From assembly GCA_030017815.1 (NCBI GenBank), contig JASEGX010000035.1, forward strand, positions 1 through 14,764: a DNA stretch of 14,764 nucleotides, in the 5' to 3' direction. Below, one piece after another: positions 1-7,191 of this stretch. Numbering within the stretch: position 1 is the first letter of the stretch; every line of letters begins with the position of its first letter. The stretch is from Thermodesulfobacteriota bacterium (GTDB taxonomy: Bacteria > Desulfobacterota > QYQD01). The notes under the pieces were generated by a model. It was not told where the DNA came from and made no database searches. It saw nothing but the letters and a program-made list of their open reading frames with translations. Made by a program: the position numbers and the translations under genes.

Positions 1-60
1 CACGTATTTATCCAGCTCAGCTACGATCTGGCGTGGGGTTAAGGTCTCTATGTCGATCAT
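1..60 (-). CDS. hslU: HslU, ATPase subunit of the HslUV protease (N-terminal 20 residues only)
   Basis: Read leftward, the first 20 codons give a peptide beginning MIDIETLTPRQIVAELDKYV, which matches the conserved start of HslU (LTPREIVxELDKYI...). The rest lies outside the window. HslU is the AAA+ unfoldase that caps the HslV peptidase and feeds it substrates in the cytoplasm. The ATG overlaps the hslV stop codon in an ATGA arrangement, so the two are almost certainly translationally coupled. The Walker motifs are beyond the window edge, so the identification rests on the N-terminal match and on the position directly after hslV. Confidence 0.9.
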   Translation of the reverse strand, partial: MIDIETLTPRQIVAELDKYV

Positions 61-602
61 AATTTTTCTACCGATATTATTTCATTAGTATAGATGCAGA
101 TTGAAGCGGCAATGCGCATGGCCTCTCTGGCAATACTCTCGGCATCCAGGTCTGAAGCCGAGACCAAGGCCCGGGCCGCGGCCAGGGCATAGGGGCCGCC
201 GGCGCCTATGGCCAGAAGTCCGTCATCCGGTTCGATAACGTCGCCTGCTCCGGAAATAAGAAAGGAACGTTCGCTATCCACGGCTATTAAGAAGGCCTCC
301 AAGCGCCTAAGGATCCGGTCTGTCCGCCAGTCTTTGGCCAGTTCCACTACGGAACGGACCAGGTTGCCGGAGTGTTTTTCCAGCTTTTGTTCCAGCCGCT
401 CAAACAAAGTAAAGGCATCGGCGGTAGCCCCGGCAAAACCGGTAACGACCTTATCCTGGTACAGGCGGCGCACTTTACGGGCCTGGTGCTTCATGATGGT
501 GTTGCCCAGGGTTACCTGACCGTCTCCGGCCACCACCACCTCTCCTCTGTGGCGCACGGCCAGTATCGTCGTCCCTTTTATCTTCTCCAGGGCATTTTCC
601 AT
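57..602 (-). CDS. hslV: HslV, threonine peptidase subunit of the HslUV (ClpQY) protease
   Basis: The 181-residue product aligns along its length with HslV (remembered family sequence). It has a 10-residue propeptide, and the mature chain should begin at Thr11 (TTILAVR). Counted from that Thr, Asp17 and Lys33 fall at the expected catalytic positions, and conserved blocks AGDGQVTLGNT, AGATADAFTLFE and ELAKDWRTD are present. HslV forms a double hexamer capped by HslU and degrades unfolded or regulatory proteins. Mature position 124, serine in E. coli HslV, is alanine here (AIGAGGPY). The ATG is preceded by a good GGGAGG ribosome site. The gene lies 18 bases after xerC and overlaps hslU by 4 bases, so it is the middle gene of a xerC-hslV-hslU operon. 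Confidence 0.96.
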   Translation of the reverse strand: MENALEKIKGTTILAVRHRGEVVVAGDGQVTLGNTIMKHQARKVRRLYQDKVVTGFAGATADAFTLFERLEQKLEKHSGNLVRSVVELAKDWRTDRILRRLEAFLIAVDSERSFLISGAGDVIEPDDGLLAIGAGGPYALAAARALVSASDLDAESIAREAMRIAASICIYTNEIISVEKL

Positions 603-620
603 TTGTGCAGACTTCCTCCC

Positions 621-1517
621 TTACTTATCGCCTTTGGCCTTGGGGTGGGCGCTATCGTAAACGGCCATTAGTTTGTCCAGCCCGACATGGGTGTATTTCT
701 GTGTGGTAGAAAGGCTTACATGGCCGAGCATCTCCTGTACGGAGCGCAGGTCTGCACCCATGTCCAGGAGATGGGTGGCGAACGTATGCCTTAAAGCATG
801 CGGATACACGTGTTTGAATAGCCCGGCCAGCTCGCCATATTTTCCGACCAGCCGCTCTACACTCCTGGCGCTGAGCCGGCCGCCGCGGCTATTGATAAAA
901 AGCGGCTTCGCATCCTGCACGCCGGTTTTGCGCGTGACTTTCTCACTTTTCCCCATGTACTCCTTAAGGGCCTCCAGCGTCCGGTTGCCAACGGGCACAA
1001 TGCGTTCTTTACTTCCCTTGCCCAGGACGCGCGCTATACCCAGGGATAAATCTATACTATCCGTATTCATGGCCACAAGTTCACCGACGCGCAGACCGCA
1101 AGAATAAAGGACTTCCAGGATAGCCCGGTCCCGTAAGGTCAAAAACTCGTTCCCTTTTGGCGATTCCACCAGGGCGAAAATCTCATCCACAGGCAAGAAC
1201 GTAGGCAGAAATTTTTCCTGTTTGGGGCTGGAAACCAGTTCCGCGGGATTATGCGGCAAAAACCCGCGTTTGACCAGATAACGGAAAAAACTGCGGATAG
1301 AGGCAAGTTTGCGGCCTATGGAAGAACGCTTATTCCTGGCGTATAAGTGGGCCAGGAAACTGCGGATGGATAGATGGTCGATGGCCTCAATAGTTGCCTT
1401 ATCGCCCAGAAAAGCGGCAAATTGTAAAAGATCGCCCTCATAACTGCGCATGGTATGCGGGGAGTAGTTTTTTTCTATCTTTAGATAGGAAAGGAACGTG
1501 GGAATATGTTTTTTCAC
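621..1517 (-). CDS. xerC: Tyrosine recombinase XerC
   Basis: This 298-residue tyrosine recombinase has the length and arrangement of XerC/XerD. The N-terminal SAM-like core-binding domain spans about residues 1-95 (EKNYSPHTMRSY). The catalytic domain follows, with Arg143 (GLRVGE), Lys167 (GKGSKER), His240-x2-Arg243 (PHALRH), His266 (MLGH) and nucleophile Tyr275 (TTQKYTHV). It resolves chromosome dimers at dif with a partner Xer protein. The start is a GTG; upstream AGGG is a weak ribosome site, but the N-terminus fits the family. It heads the xerC-hslV-hslU operon, an order also known for codV-clpQ-clpY in Bacillus. The extra domain typical of integron integrases was not seen, so it is unlikely to be IntI. 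Confidence 0.93.
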   Translation of the reverse strand: MKKHIPTFLSYLKIEKNYSPHTMRSYEGDLLQFAAFLGDKATIEAIDHLSIRSFLAHLYARNKRSSIGRKLASIRSFFRYLVKRGFLPHNPAELVSSPKQEKFLPTFLPVDEIFALVESPKGNEFLTLRDRAILEVLYSCGLRVGELVAMNTDSIDLSLGIARVLGKGSKERIVPVGNRTLEALKEYMGKSEKVTRKTGVQDAKPLFINSRGGRLSARSVERLVGKYGELAGLFKHVYPHALRHTFATHLLDMGADLRSVQEMLGHVSLSTTQKYTHVGLDKLMAVYDSAHPKAKGDK

Positions 1518-1626
1518 AGCTAGCCCTGAAAGTTAAGAAAAATAAGATATTATTACTAACATATCCGTTGTAATTTTCAAATAAAAAACGGCAGGGATGA
1601 GAGTATAATAAGGCGGGTAGGGCATG

Positions 1627-1659
1627 AAAAAGGATAAGGGCGTGCCGTACGGCACGCCC
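1627..1659 (-). terminator. Rho-independent terminator of the small heat-shock gene
   Basis: A perfect 22-bp palindrome (11-base arm GGGCGTGCCGT plus its complement, 1638-1659) starts 8 bases past the hsp20 stop codon. On the minus strand it is followed by TTATCC and a run of five T. This is a GC-rich hairpin with a U-rich tail in the right place and direction. It also separates hsp20 from the downstream xerC operon, which must therefore have its own promoter in the roughly 100 AT-rich bases between 1518 and 1626. Confidence 0.8.
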
Positions 1660-1667
1660 GATAGCGG

Positions 1668-2114
1668 TTACTCTATATTCACTTTTATTTGTTTAGGCCT
1701 GGCTTCTTCCTGTTTAGGGACGATGATTTCCAGTATCCCATTTGAGAATCTTGCCTTGATCTTATCCGCCTCTACGGCAGAGGGCAGGGCAAAGGAACGG
1801 TTAAATACCCCGTAAGAACGCTCGATACGATGGTAGTTTTCCTGTTTAACATCTTTCTGGAATCTCCGTTCCCCGCCCAGGACAAGGGTGTTATCCTTCA
1901 TCTCCACCCGGATGTCTTCATGGGTCAATCCAGGCAGTTCGGCCTTTATGACTATCGCCTCTGCTGTCTCATAAATATCCACCGGGGGCACCCAACTACC
2001 CTGGATTAAGTCTTCCCTTTTTCCCGTGCGACCCAGACTTTCCTCGAAAAGTCGATTCATCCTCTCCTGTAAGGACAATAAATCCCTGAAAGGTTCCCAT
2101 TTGACAATCGGCAT
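1668..2114 (-). CDS. hsp20: Small heat-shock protein, Hsp20/alpha-crystallin family
   Basis: The 148-residue product has the classic small-Hsp layout. The N-terminal arm (residues 1-42) begins MPIVKWEPFRDLLSLQERMN. The alpha-crystallin domain runs from about 43 to 136 (PPVDIYETAEAIVIKAELPG) with the conserved FSNGILEIIVPK near its end, and a C-terminal I-x-V anchor (QIKVNIE) follows. Such proteins form ATP-independent oligomers that hold unfolding clients for refolding by DnaK and ClpB. The ATG at 2114 was chosen over longer in-frame starts because it matches the family N-terminus and is preceded by a near-perfect AAAGGAGG site. It lies beside clpB on the same strand, separated by a MITE-like element, and has its own terminator. 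Confidence 0.95.
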   Translation of the reverse strand: MPIVKWEPFRDLLSLQERMNRLFEESLGRTGKREDLIQGSWVPPVDIYETAEAIVIKAELPGLTHEDIRVEMKDNTLVLGGERRFQKDVKQENYHRIERSYGVFNRSFALPSAVEADKIKARFSNGILEIIVPKQEEARPKQIKVNIE

Positions 2115-2137
2115 AAGTAAATCCTCCTTTGAAATAT

Positions 2138-2166
2138 GTTTTATCTGACTTCTGAGCCTCTTGCAA
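2138..2166 (-). promoter_or_regulatory. Possible promoter of hsp20, using the end of a repeat element
   Basis: On the minus strand TTGCAA (2161-2166) and TAAAAC (2138-2143) are spaced by 17 bases. Each matches the sigma-70 consensus at 4 of 6 positions. Transcription would start near 2131, just before the AAAGGAGG ribosome site. The -35 box belongs to the terminal repeat of the MITE-like element at 2154-2303. No CIRCE or clear sigma-32 site was seen. This is inference from spacing only. Confidence 0.3.
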
Positions 2167-2303
2167 AATTGTCTGTCATCCCCGAATGATTCTATCCCCG
2201 ATACAGGCATTCGGGGACGGATATGGTTTTTACTTGAATAAAACCAGATTCCCGCTCAAAAGCGTTGCGGGAATGACAAAAAATGGAGTTTTGCAAGAGC
2301 CTC
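2154..2303. repeat. MITE-like inverted-repeat element A, with two internal hairpins
   Basis: The 150-bp segment between clpB and hsp20 is bounded by 15-bp inverted ends: GAGCCTCTTGCAAAA on the left, and GAGGCTCTTGCAAAA as the complement of the right end, with one mismatch. A second inner match, TGTCAT with C and G runs, follows each end. Inside are a perfect 9-bp stem CCCCGAATG/CATTCGGGG (2180-2188 with 2208-2216) and an 8-bp stem ATTCCCGC/GCGGGAAT (2248-2255 with 2267-2274), both REP-like. It has no coding capacity. The second stem is followed on the minus strand by a T-rich stretch and might help terminate clpB transcription. Confidence 0.7.
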
Positions 2304-2326
2304 TTCTGTCTCCTGTGTTCTGTATC

Positions 2327-4921
2327 TTAGGCTGCTTTCCTGAAGACGATTTCTCCCTTATCGTCAGTCTCTATCAGGATCGAATCTCCTTCCTGAAATG
2401 CCCCTTCCAGCAATTTCAAGGCGAGGCCATCCTGTATATATTTCTGGATGGCCCTCTTGAGGGGTCTGGCCCCAAAGACCGGATCGAAGCCGACCCTGGC
2501 CAGGAATTCCTTGACCCCGTCGGTCAGCTTGATCTTGAGGTGCCGGTCGCTAAGACGCTTTTTCAGGAGCTCGATCTGGATGTCGACAACTTTTTTCAAC
2601 TGTTCCATCTCCAGGCCGTGGAAAATGATTATCTCGTCGATCCGGTTCAGAAACTCCGGCCTGAACTGTGTATGCAGGGCATCCATGACCCTTCGCACCA
2701 TCTCCTCCCGGTCTTTTTCACCCAGATCCTGTATATATTGGCTGCCTATATTGGAGGTCATGATGATAATGGTGTTCTTGAAGTCCACGGTTCGCCCCTG
2801 GCCGTCGGTCATGCGTCCGTCATCCAGTATCTGCAGGAGTGAATTAAAGACCTCGGGATGGGCCTTCTCTATCTCGTCAAAGAGCAGTACAGTGTAGGGC
2901 CGGCGACGGACGGCTTCCGTGAGATACCCTCCTTCTTCATAGCCGACGTACCCTGGAGGGGCGCCGATAAGTCTGGCCACAGAGTGTTTCTCCATAAATT
3001 CAGACATATCCAGACGCACCATGGCCTGTTCGTCGTCAAACATAAACTCAGCCAGGGCCTTGGCCAACTCGGTCTTGCCTACACCCGTCGGTCCCATAAA
3101 GATGAAAGAGCCGATGGGGCGATTGGGATCCTGGAGCCCGGAGCGGGCCCGGCGCACGGCATTGGCTACAGCGCGAATGGCGTCTTCCTGGCCGATTACG
3201 CGCCGGCGCAGGCGGTCTTCCATGTGAATGAGCTTTTGTTTCTCGCTTTCCATCATATGGGAGACCGGTATCCCGGTCCAGCGGGAAACCACCTCGGCTA
3301 TGTCTTCTTCATCCACCTCTTCTTTAAGCATCTTCTGATCGGCCTGCAATCCTTCCAGTTCCTTTTTATTCGCCTCGAGTTGTTTCTCCAGATCCGGAAG
3401 CAGGCCGTAGCGAATCTCTGCGGCCCTGGTCAAATCGCCGGTTCTTTCGGCCTGGGCCTCTTTATTTTTGGCCTCTTCGATATTTTCCTTAATAGAGCGT
3501 ATATTCTGGATAATTTCTTTTTCCCTCTGCCAGTGGGCCTTCATAGCATTGCTTTTTTCGCGCAACTCGGCCAATTCTTTCTCGATCTTCTCTAATCTTT
3601 CCCTGGAGGCCGCATCTGTCTCCTTGCGCAGGGCCTCACGCTCGATCTCAAGTTGTACGGCCTTTCTTTGTACCTCATCAATTTCGCTGGGGAGGCTGTC
3701 TATCTCGATGCGCAGTTTAGCGGCCGCCTCATCGATGAGATCAATGGCCTTGTCCGGTAAAAAACGGTCGGTTATATACCGGTTTGATAAGGTAGCGGCC
3801 GCGACTATCGCCGAGTCCTTGATGCGCACGCCATGATGAACCTCATATTTTTCCTTAAGCCCGCGTAAGATAGATATGGTGTCTTCTTTGTTTGGTTCGG
3901 TGACCAGGACCGGCTGGAACCTGCGTTCCAGCGCCGCATCCTTCTCGATATGTTTTCTGTATTCATCGAGCGTGGTAGCCCCGACACAATGCAGCTCCCC
4001 CCGGGCCAGGGCCGGTTTAAGCATGTTTGAGGCGTCAATGGCCCCTTCGGCTGCCCCGGCGCCGACTAACGTATGCATCTCGTCAATAAACAGGATTATC
4101 TGTCCGTGTTTATCCTGAATCTCTTTTAATACAGCCTTCAAACGATCTTCAAACTCACCCCGGTATTTAGCGCCGGCGACCAGGGCGCCCATGTCCAGGG
4201 CCACCACCTGTTTGTCTTTCAGGGTCTCCGGTATATCCCCGCTGACAATGCGCTGGGCCAGACCTTCTACAATAGCGGTCTTGCCGACCCCGGGTTCACC
4301 GATAAGGACCGGGTTGTTTTTGGTCCGTCTGGAAAGTACCTGGATAACGCGGCGGATCTCTTCGTCGCGGCCTATGACCGGATCCAGCTTACCGGCCCGG
4401 GCCAGGGCCGTAAGGTCCCGGCCGTAGCGCTCCAGGGCCTGATATTTTTCCTCCGGGTTCGGATCGGTCACCCTCTGACTGCCCCGGATACTGAGAAGGG
4501 CCTGCATCACCGTTTCGTGGCTGACGCCTTTTTGCTTGAGGATATCCGCTACCGCTGAGCCTTTTGTCTCCAGCATGGCCATGAGGAGATGTTCCTGACT
4601 GACGTAGTCGTCCCGCATCTCCTCGGCTATCTTAAAGGAGCGGTCCAGCATATTTTTTAGCAGGGGCGAGATATAGGCCCCTTGAAAGCCTGCGCCGGAC
4701 ACCCTGGGCAGCCTTTCCAACTGTTGCTCCGCCCCGGCCATAACCGCATTCGGATCAACACCCATTTTTTTCAAGATAGCGTGGATAAGACTTTCCGGTT
4801 GTTCCAGAAGTGCGGCCAGTAGATGCTCAGGCTCTATCTGCTGATGTCCCTTGCTTTCCGCAAGTTGCTGGGCGCTTTGTATGGCTTCCTGGGATTTTAT
4901 GGTTAATTTGTCGAATCGCAT
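2327..4921 (-). CDS. clpB: ClpB, Hsp100 protein disaggregase
   Basis: The 864-residue product is a full-length ClpB. In order it has an N-terminal Clp repeat domain (about 1-145), a first AAA+ domain with Walker A GEPGVGKT (208-215), Walker B ILFIDE (276-281) and arginine finger ALERRFQ (330-336), a coiled-coil middle domain (about 400-530) rich in E, K and L, and a second AAA+ domain with Walker A GPTGVGKT (610-617) and Walker B VLLFDE (678-683). The substrate loops KYRGEFE and GYVGYEEGG are both present. The long middle domain separates it from ClpA and ClpC. ClpB works with DnaK to extract proteins from aggregates in the cytoplasm. GGAG lies 7 bases before the ATG. Flanking repeat elements isolate it from its neighbours. 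Confidence 0.98.
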   Translation of the reverse strand: MRFDKLTIKSQEAIQSAQQLAESKGHQQIEPEHLLAALLEQPESLIHAILKKMGVDPNAVMAGAEQQLERLPRVSGAGFQGAYISPLLKNMLDRSFKIAEEMRDDYVSQEHLLMAMLETKGSAVADILKQKGVSHETVMQALLSIRGSQRVTDPNPEEKYQALERYGRDLTALARAGKLDPVIGRDEEIRRVIQVLSRRTKNNPVLIGEPGVGKTAIVEGLAQRIVSGDIPETLKDKQVVALDMGALVAGAKYRGEFEDRLKAVLKEIQDKHGQIILFIDEMHTLVGAGAAEGAIDASNMLKPALARGELHCVGATTLDEYRKHIEKDAALERRFQPVLVTEPNKEDTISILRGLKEKYEVHHGVRIKDSAIVAAATLSNRYITDRFLPDKAIDLIDEAAAKLRIEIDSLPSEIDEVQRKAVQLEIEREALRKETDAASRERLEKIEKELAELREKSNAMKAHWQREKEIIQNIRSIKENIEEAKNKEAQAERTGDLTRAAEIRYGLLPDLEKQLEANKKELEGLQADQKMLKEEVDEEDIAEVVSRWTGIPVSHMMESEKQKLIHMEDRLRRRVIGQEDAIRAVANAVRRARSGLQDPNRPIGSFIFMGPTGVGKTELAKALAEFMFDDEQAMVRLDMSEFMEKHSVARLIGAPPGYVGYEEGGYLTEAVRRRPYTVLLFDEIEKAHPEVFNSLLQILDDGRMTDGQGRTVDFKNTIIIMTSNIGSQYIQDLGEKDREEMVRRVMDALHTQFRPEFLNRIDEIIIFHGLEMEQLKKVVDIQIELLKKRLSDRHLKIKLTDGVKEFLARVGFDPVFGARPLKRAIQKYIQDGLALKLLEGAFQEGDSILIETDDKGEIVFRKAA

Positions 4922-4939
4922 AATTTCTCCACTAAGTTA

Positions 4940-5117
4940 GGACGCAGATTTTCGCCGATATCCGCAGAAAAATGTTTTTATATGGGGCTCTTATAAAAGT
5001 TGTCCGCCTGTCCCAGACCCCGATCCGGGGTTCGCCGGAATGACGGCAATCCGAATCATGAGAATTTTACAAGAGGCTCATATTTGAAATTTTGACAATC
5101 CGCATTTATCTGCGTCC
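4940..5117. repeat. Outer inverted-repeat arms (GGACGCAGAT) enclosing another element
   Basis: GGACGCAGAT at 4940-4949 is matched by its exact complement at 5108-5117, and looser similarity continues inward (CGC, GGAT blocks). The arms resemble the CGCAGA-rich intergenic repeats common in deltaproteobacterial genomes (established knowledge, from memory). They bracket MITE-like element B, which suggests one repeat inserted into another. The whole structure sits just upstream of clpB, so the clpB promoter must lie in or next to it. Confidence 0.55.
4984..5079. repeat. MITE-like inverted-repeat element B, relative of element A
   Basis: This element is 96 bp long. The left end GGGGCTCTTATAAAA and the complement of the right end, GAGCCTCTTGTAAAA, match at 12 of 15 positions and fit the same consensus as element A (GAGSCTCTTGYAAAA). 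Inside is a short stem ACCCCG/CGGGGT and a GGAATGAC block also seen in element A. There is no ORF. It is best read as a non-autonomous element moved by a transposase encoded elsewhere. Confidence 0.6.
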
Positions 5118-5157
5118 AAAAAGGGAAATTCCTCTGCCACCAAGTTAAGCATCCGGA

Positions 5158-5182
5158 CAGGGCCTGTCAAGCCAGGCTCCTG
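5158..5182. terminator. Hairpin just after surE, possible terminator without a T run
   Basis: CAGGGCCTG and CAGGCTCCTG can form a 9-bp stem with one bulged base and a six-base loop, starting 3 bases past the surE stop codon. No T-rich tail follows on the minus strand, so intrinsic termination would be weak. It may instead protect the transcript end or assist Rho. Confidence 0.35.
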
Positions 5183-5185
5183 GGG

Positions 5186-5959
5186 TCAGGACTTCAATAT
5201 ATCCTTTAGAATCTTTGCCTGGCGCATGCGGTTCAGTTCAGCATGGTTGGTGAGGTCGAAGTGCAGGGGCGTAATGGATATCAGGTTGTGGGAGAGGGCC
5301 CAGGTATCTATGTCTTTTCCCTCCCGGATGAAATGGGTTTCTCCGGCCTGCCAGTAATAAACATTATCCCTGGGGTCGATACGTTTGTCAAACCGTTCCA
5401 CGAAGCGGGAAATCCCCTGCCGGGTTATGGCGATGCCGCGGATATCCTCCGGCGGGACGGCCGGTATGTTGACGTTAAGCAAGGTGGCCGGATTCAGCTC
5501 CAGTTTGGTTACCCGTCTGATAAGCTTGCGGATAAAATGAGCGGCAAAGGAAAAGTCGGGGTCTTTAAAGGTATTTAGAGATACGGCGATAGAGGGGATG
5601 CCTAATATGGCCCCTTCGGTGGCCGCAGAGACCGTACCGGAATAAAGGACATTTATCCCCACGTTAGCTCCCAGGTTAATGCCGGAAAGCACGATATCCG
5701 GAGGCGTATCCAGGATTTCATTGATGGCGATCTTTACGCAATCGGCCGGTGTTCCGGAAACAGCCAGGCCCAGGAAATTTTTATTAAGACGTATTTCACG
5801 GACGCGAAGTGGATTTAAGAGTGTGATAGCGTGTCCAACCGCACTTTGCTCGCTTTCCGGGGCAACCACGGAGACCCTGTAGTGCGGAGCCAGGACGTCA
5901 TAAAGGGCATGGAGTCCTTTGGCGTGTATCCCGTCGTCATTGGTCAAAAGAATGTGCAA
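5186..5959 (-). CDS. surE: SurE, 5'/3'-nucleotidase (survival protein)
   Basis: The 257-residue product has the SurE signature from its first residues. Metal-binding Asp8 and Asp9 lie in LLTNDDG, Ser39 in PESEQSAVGHAIT, and Asn95 in VLSGINLGANVG; SGTVSAATEGAILG and SGTPADCVKIA are also typical. SurE is a metal-dependent phosphatase acting on nucleoside 5'- and 3'-monophosphates, linked to stationary-phase survival and protein repair. The start is a TTG, supported by GGAGGATA eight bases upstream and by the invariant family N-terminus. It is transcribed away from the unrecognised gene that follows. No pcm or rpoS partner is visible. Confidence 0.97.
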   Translation of the reverse strand: MHILLTNDDGIHAKGLHALYDVLAPHYRVSVVAPESEQSAVGHAITLLNPLRVREIRLNKNFLGLAVSGTPADCVKIAINEILDTPPDIVLSGINLGANVGINVLYSGTVSAATEGAILGIPSIAVSLNTFKDPDFSFAAHFIRKLIRRVTKLELNPATLLNVNIPAVPPEDIRGIAITRQGISRFVERFDKRIDPRDNVYYWQAGETHFIREGKDIDTWALSHNLISITPLHFDLTNHAELNRMRQAKILKDILKS

Positions 5960-5990
5960 GGTAATATCCTCCAGGATTTGTGTATAATTT

Positions 5991-6039
5991 CAGATTCCAG
6001 AATCCAATTTGAGCTTTCAGCTATGAGCTTCCAGCCTGG
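5991..6039. repeat. Degenerate run of seven heptamers
   Basis: In the gap between the divergent genes, the sequence can be cut into seven successive 7-base units, each with a similar first half: CAGATTC, CAGAATC, CAATTTG, then AGCTTTC, AGCTATG, AGCTTCC and AGCCTGG. The unit drifts from one form to the next, as in the longer array at 9568-9686. It has no coding potential. The regularity is visible directly; its function is unknown. Confidence 0.5.
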
Positions 6040-6066
6040 CTAAATAATAGGTGTTGAAAAAGAATC

Positions 6067-6095
6067 TTGTCAATGGTTATCTTTCTTGCTAAAAA
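6067..6095 (+). promoter_or_regulatory. Possible sigma-70 promoter for the 351-residue gene
   Basis: TTGTCA (6067-6072) and TAAAAA (6090-6095) are separated by 17 bases, in the AT-rich stretch ahead of the ATG at 6136. The boxes match consensus at about 5 and 4 of 6 positions. If used, it rules out the more upstream TTG and ATG codons at 6067 and 6073 as starts. Confidence 0.3.
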
Positions 6096-6135
6096 CTATA
6101 AGACAATTTCTTTGCAGCAGGTGGTTTCTAAAACT

Positions 6136-7191
6136 ATGGATAAGCAGGAAGTTAAAGGAGAACCTCTTTCCGCACTCTACTTTCCGTTTACATATATCCG
6201 GGAAGGACTGCTTAAGAGCGTCCTCTTCTTTTTTGACAGCCTGGTCCTTTATCAGCCATCCGAATGGCAATCATCGCCGCTTTATCCGGAGCTGGTAAGG
6301 TCCAATCTCCTTCGCCTGGAGGCGCCGATCCCGGCCGGTTCTGAGCTGCCGGCCCTGAAGCGAAGAGTGCGGGAGATTCTGTCCTGGGGCGATTTTGTCT
6401 TCAGCTCCGGCCAGCTTGGCTATTTGAAGTATATCAAGGAGTCAGGGATTGGTGTGGAGGGATATGGAGAGATACTGGCCGCGCTCAGGGGTGAAGAGTC
6501 TATGCCGCCGGCCTTTGACGAACTTTCCGCAATCCAGCTCTTCCTGCACCTGGCGCAGGAACACGACCAGCGGGAAGACGAGACAGCGCGCTTAGACTTC
6601 AAGGTCAGCATGCAGGAGAGTAAGCTGTGGTCGGAGCTTCTGATAGATGAAGAAAAGCCTTCTCAGGCCGCACCCGCCTCCATACCCGATGGGGAGGATA
6701 CCATCTCCATTGCCACCCGGCTTAAGGCCTGGTCACGCCTGTTTGAAAAAGGCTTTCACGGGGCCGGGATACCGTTCACAGACAGGTATCCGGTACTGGA
6801 ATTGTTACCGCCCAATGAACTCATTTTGACGATTCCACTCCCTGATCTGAGCGGCCGGGACTTTCCCGAGGTCTTGGAAGTCCGTGAGCGAGGCAGGGCG
6901 TCAGAGGCTGTAACCTTGATCAAAACCTATGTACGGCAGGCGGTTAAACGCCTTGCCACGTCTTCCTGGACAAGGGAGAACATTAAAGACCTGGAGGATG
7001 CCCGTTTAAAGGGCGCGCTCCAGACACTGGGCGAAGAGAGTTTCCGCCTGAGTAACTTACCCCCGTATCACCTTTCTCTTTATATCTTCCCCGATACCCC
7101 CACAGCAGGTCTGTTTTCAAAAGCTATCTCTGACGAACGGAATGGGTTCATTTTCCTGCTGACGAAAGGCAGCGCTCATGAAACCATCTAA
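6136..7191 (+). CDS. Unrecognised protein, 351 residues
   Basis: I do not recognise the family. The product is soluble in appearance, with no signal peptide or clear membrane segment. It begins MDKQEVKGEPLSALYFPF and has a hydrophobic stretch near residues 20-35 (LLKSVLFFFDSLVLY), an acidic and polar centre (HLAQEHDQREDE), a proline- and alanine-rich linker (KPSQAAPASIPDGED) and a C-terminal part rich in helices. Codon use resembles the neighbours and the frame is uninterrupted, so it is a real gene. The start is uncertain: in-frame TTG (6067) and ATG (6073) codons would add up to 23 residues, but they overlap a possible promoter. Its last 14 bases overlap the cysteine synthase-CysRS fusion gene, so the two are co-transcribed. 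A link to cysteine supply or tRNA charging is only a guess. Confidence 0.8.
   Translation: MDKQEVKGEPLSALYFPFTYIREGLLKSVLFFFDSLVLYQPSEWQSSPLYPELVRSNLLRLEAPIPAGSELPALKRRVREILSWGDFVFSSGQLGYLKYIKESGIGVEGYGEILAALRGEESMPPAFDELSAIQLFLHLAQEHDQREDETARLDFKVSMQESKLWSELLIDEEKPSQAAPASIPDGEDTISIATRLKAWSRLFEKGFHGAGIPFTDRYPVLELLPPNELILTIPLPDLSGRDFPEVLEVRERGRASEAVTLIKTYVRQAVKRLATSSWTRENIKDLEDARLKGALQTLGEESFRLSNLPPYHLSLYIFPDTPTAGLFSKAISDERNGFIFLLTKGSAHETI

Noticed and set aside
208..519. Plus-strand open frame opposite hslV
   Set aside because: It is a shadow of the hslV coding strand, with biased composition and no ribosome site.
621..1517. XerC as an integron integrase serving the attC-like site
   Set aside because: It is a typical XerC in an hslVU operon, about 13 kb from the site, with no integron-specific insert seen.
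2154..2303. CRISPR-like or phage attachment structure
   Set aside because: There are no repeated spacers and no tRNA or integrase nearby. The inverted ends explain it better as a MITE-like element.
5970..5981. ATCCT/AGGAT palindrome over the surE ribosome site as a translational switch
   Set aside because: The two-base loop is too small for a stable hairpin.
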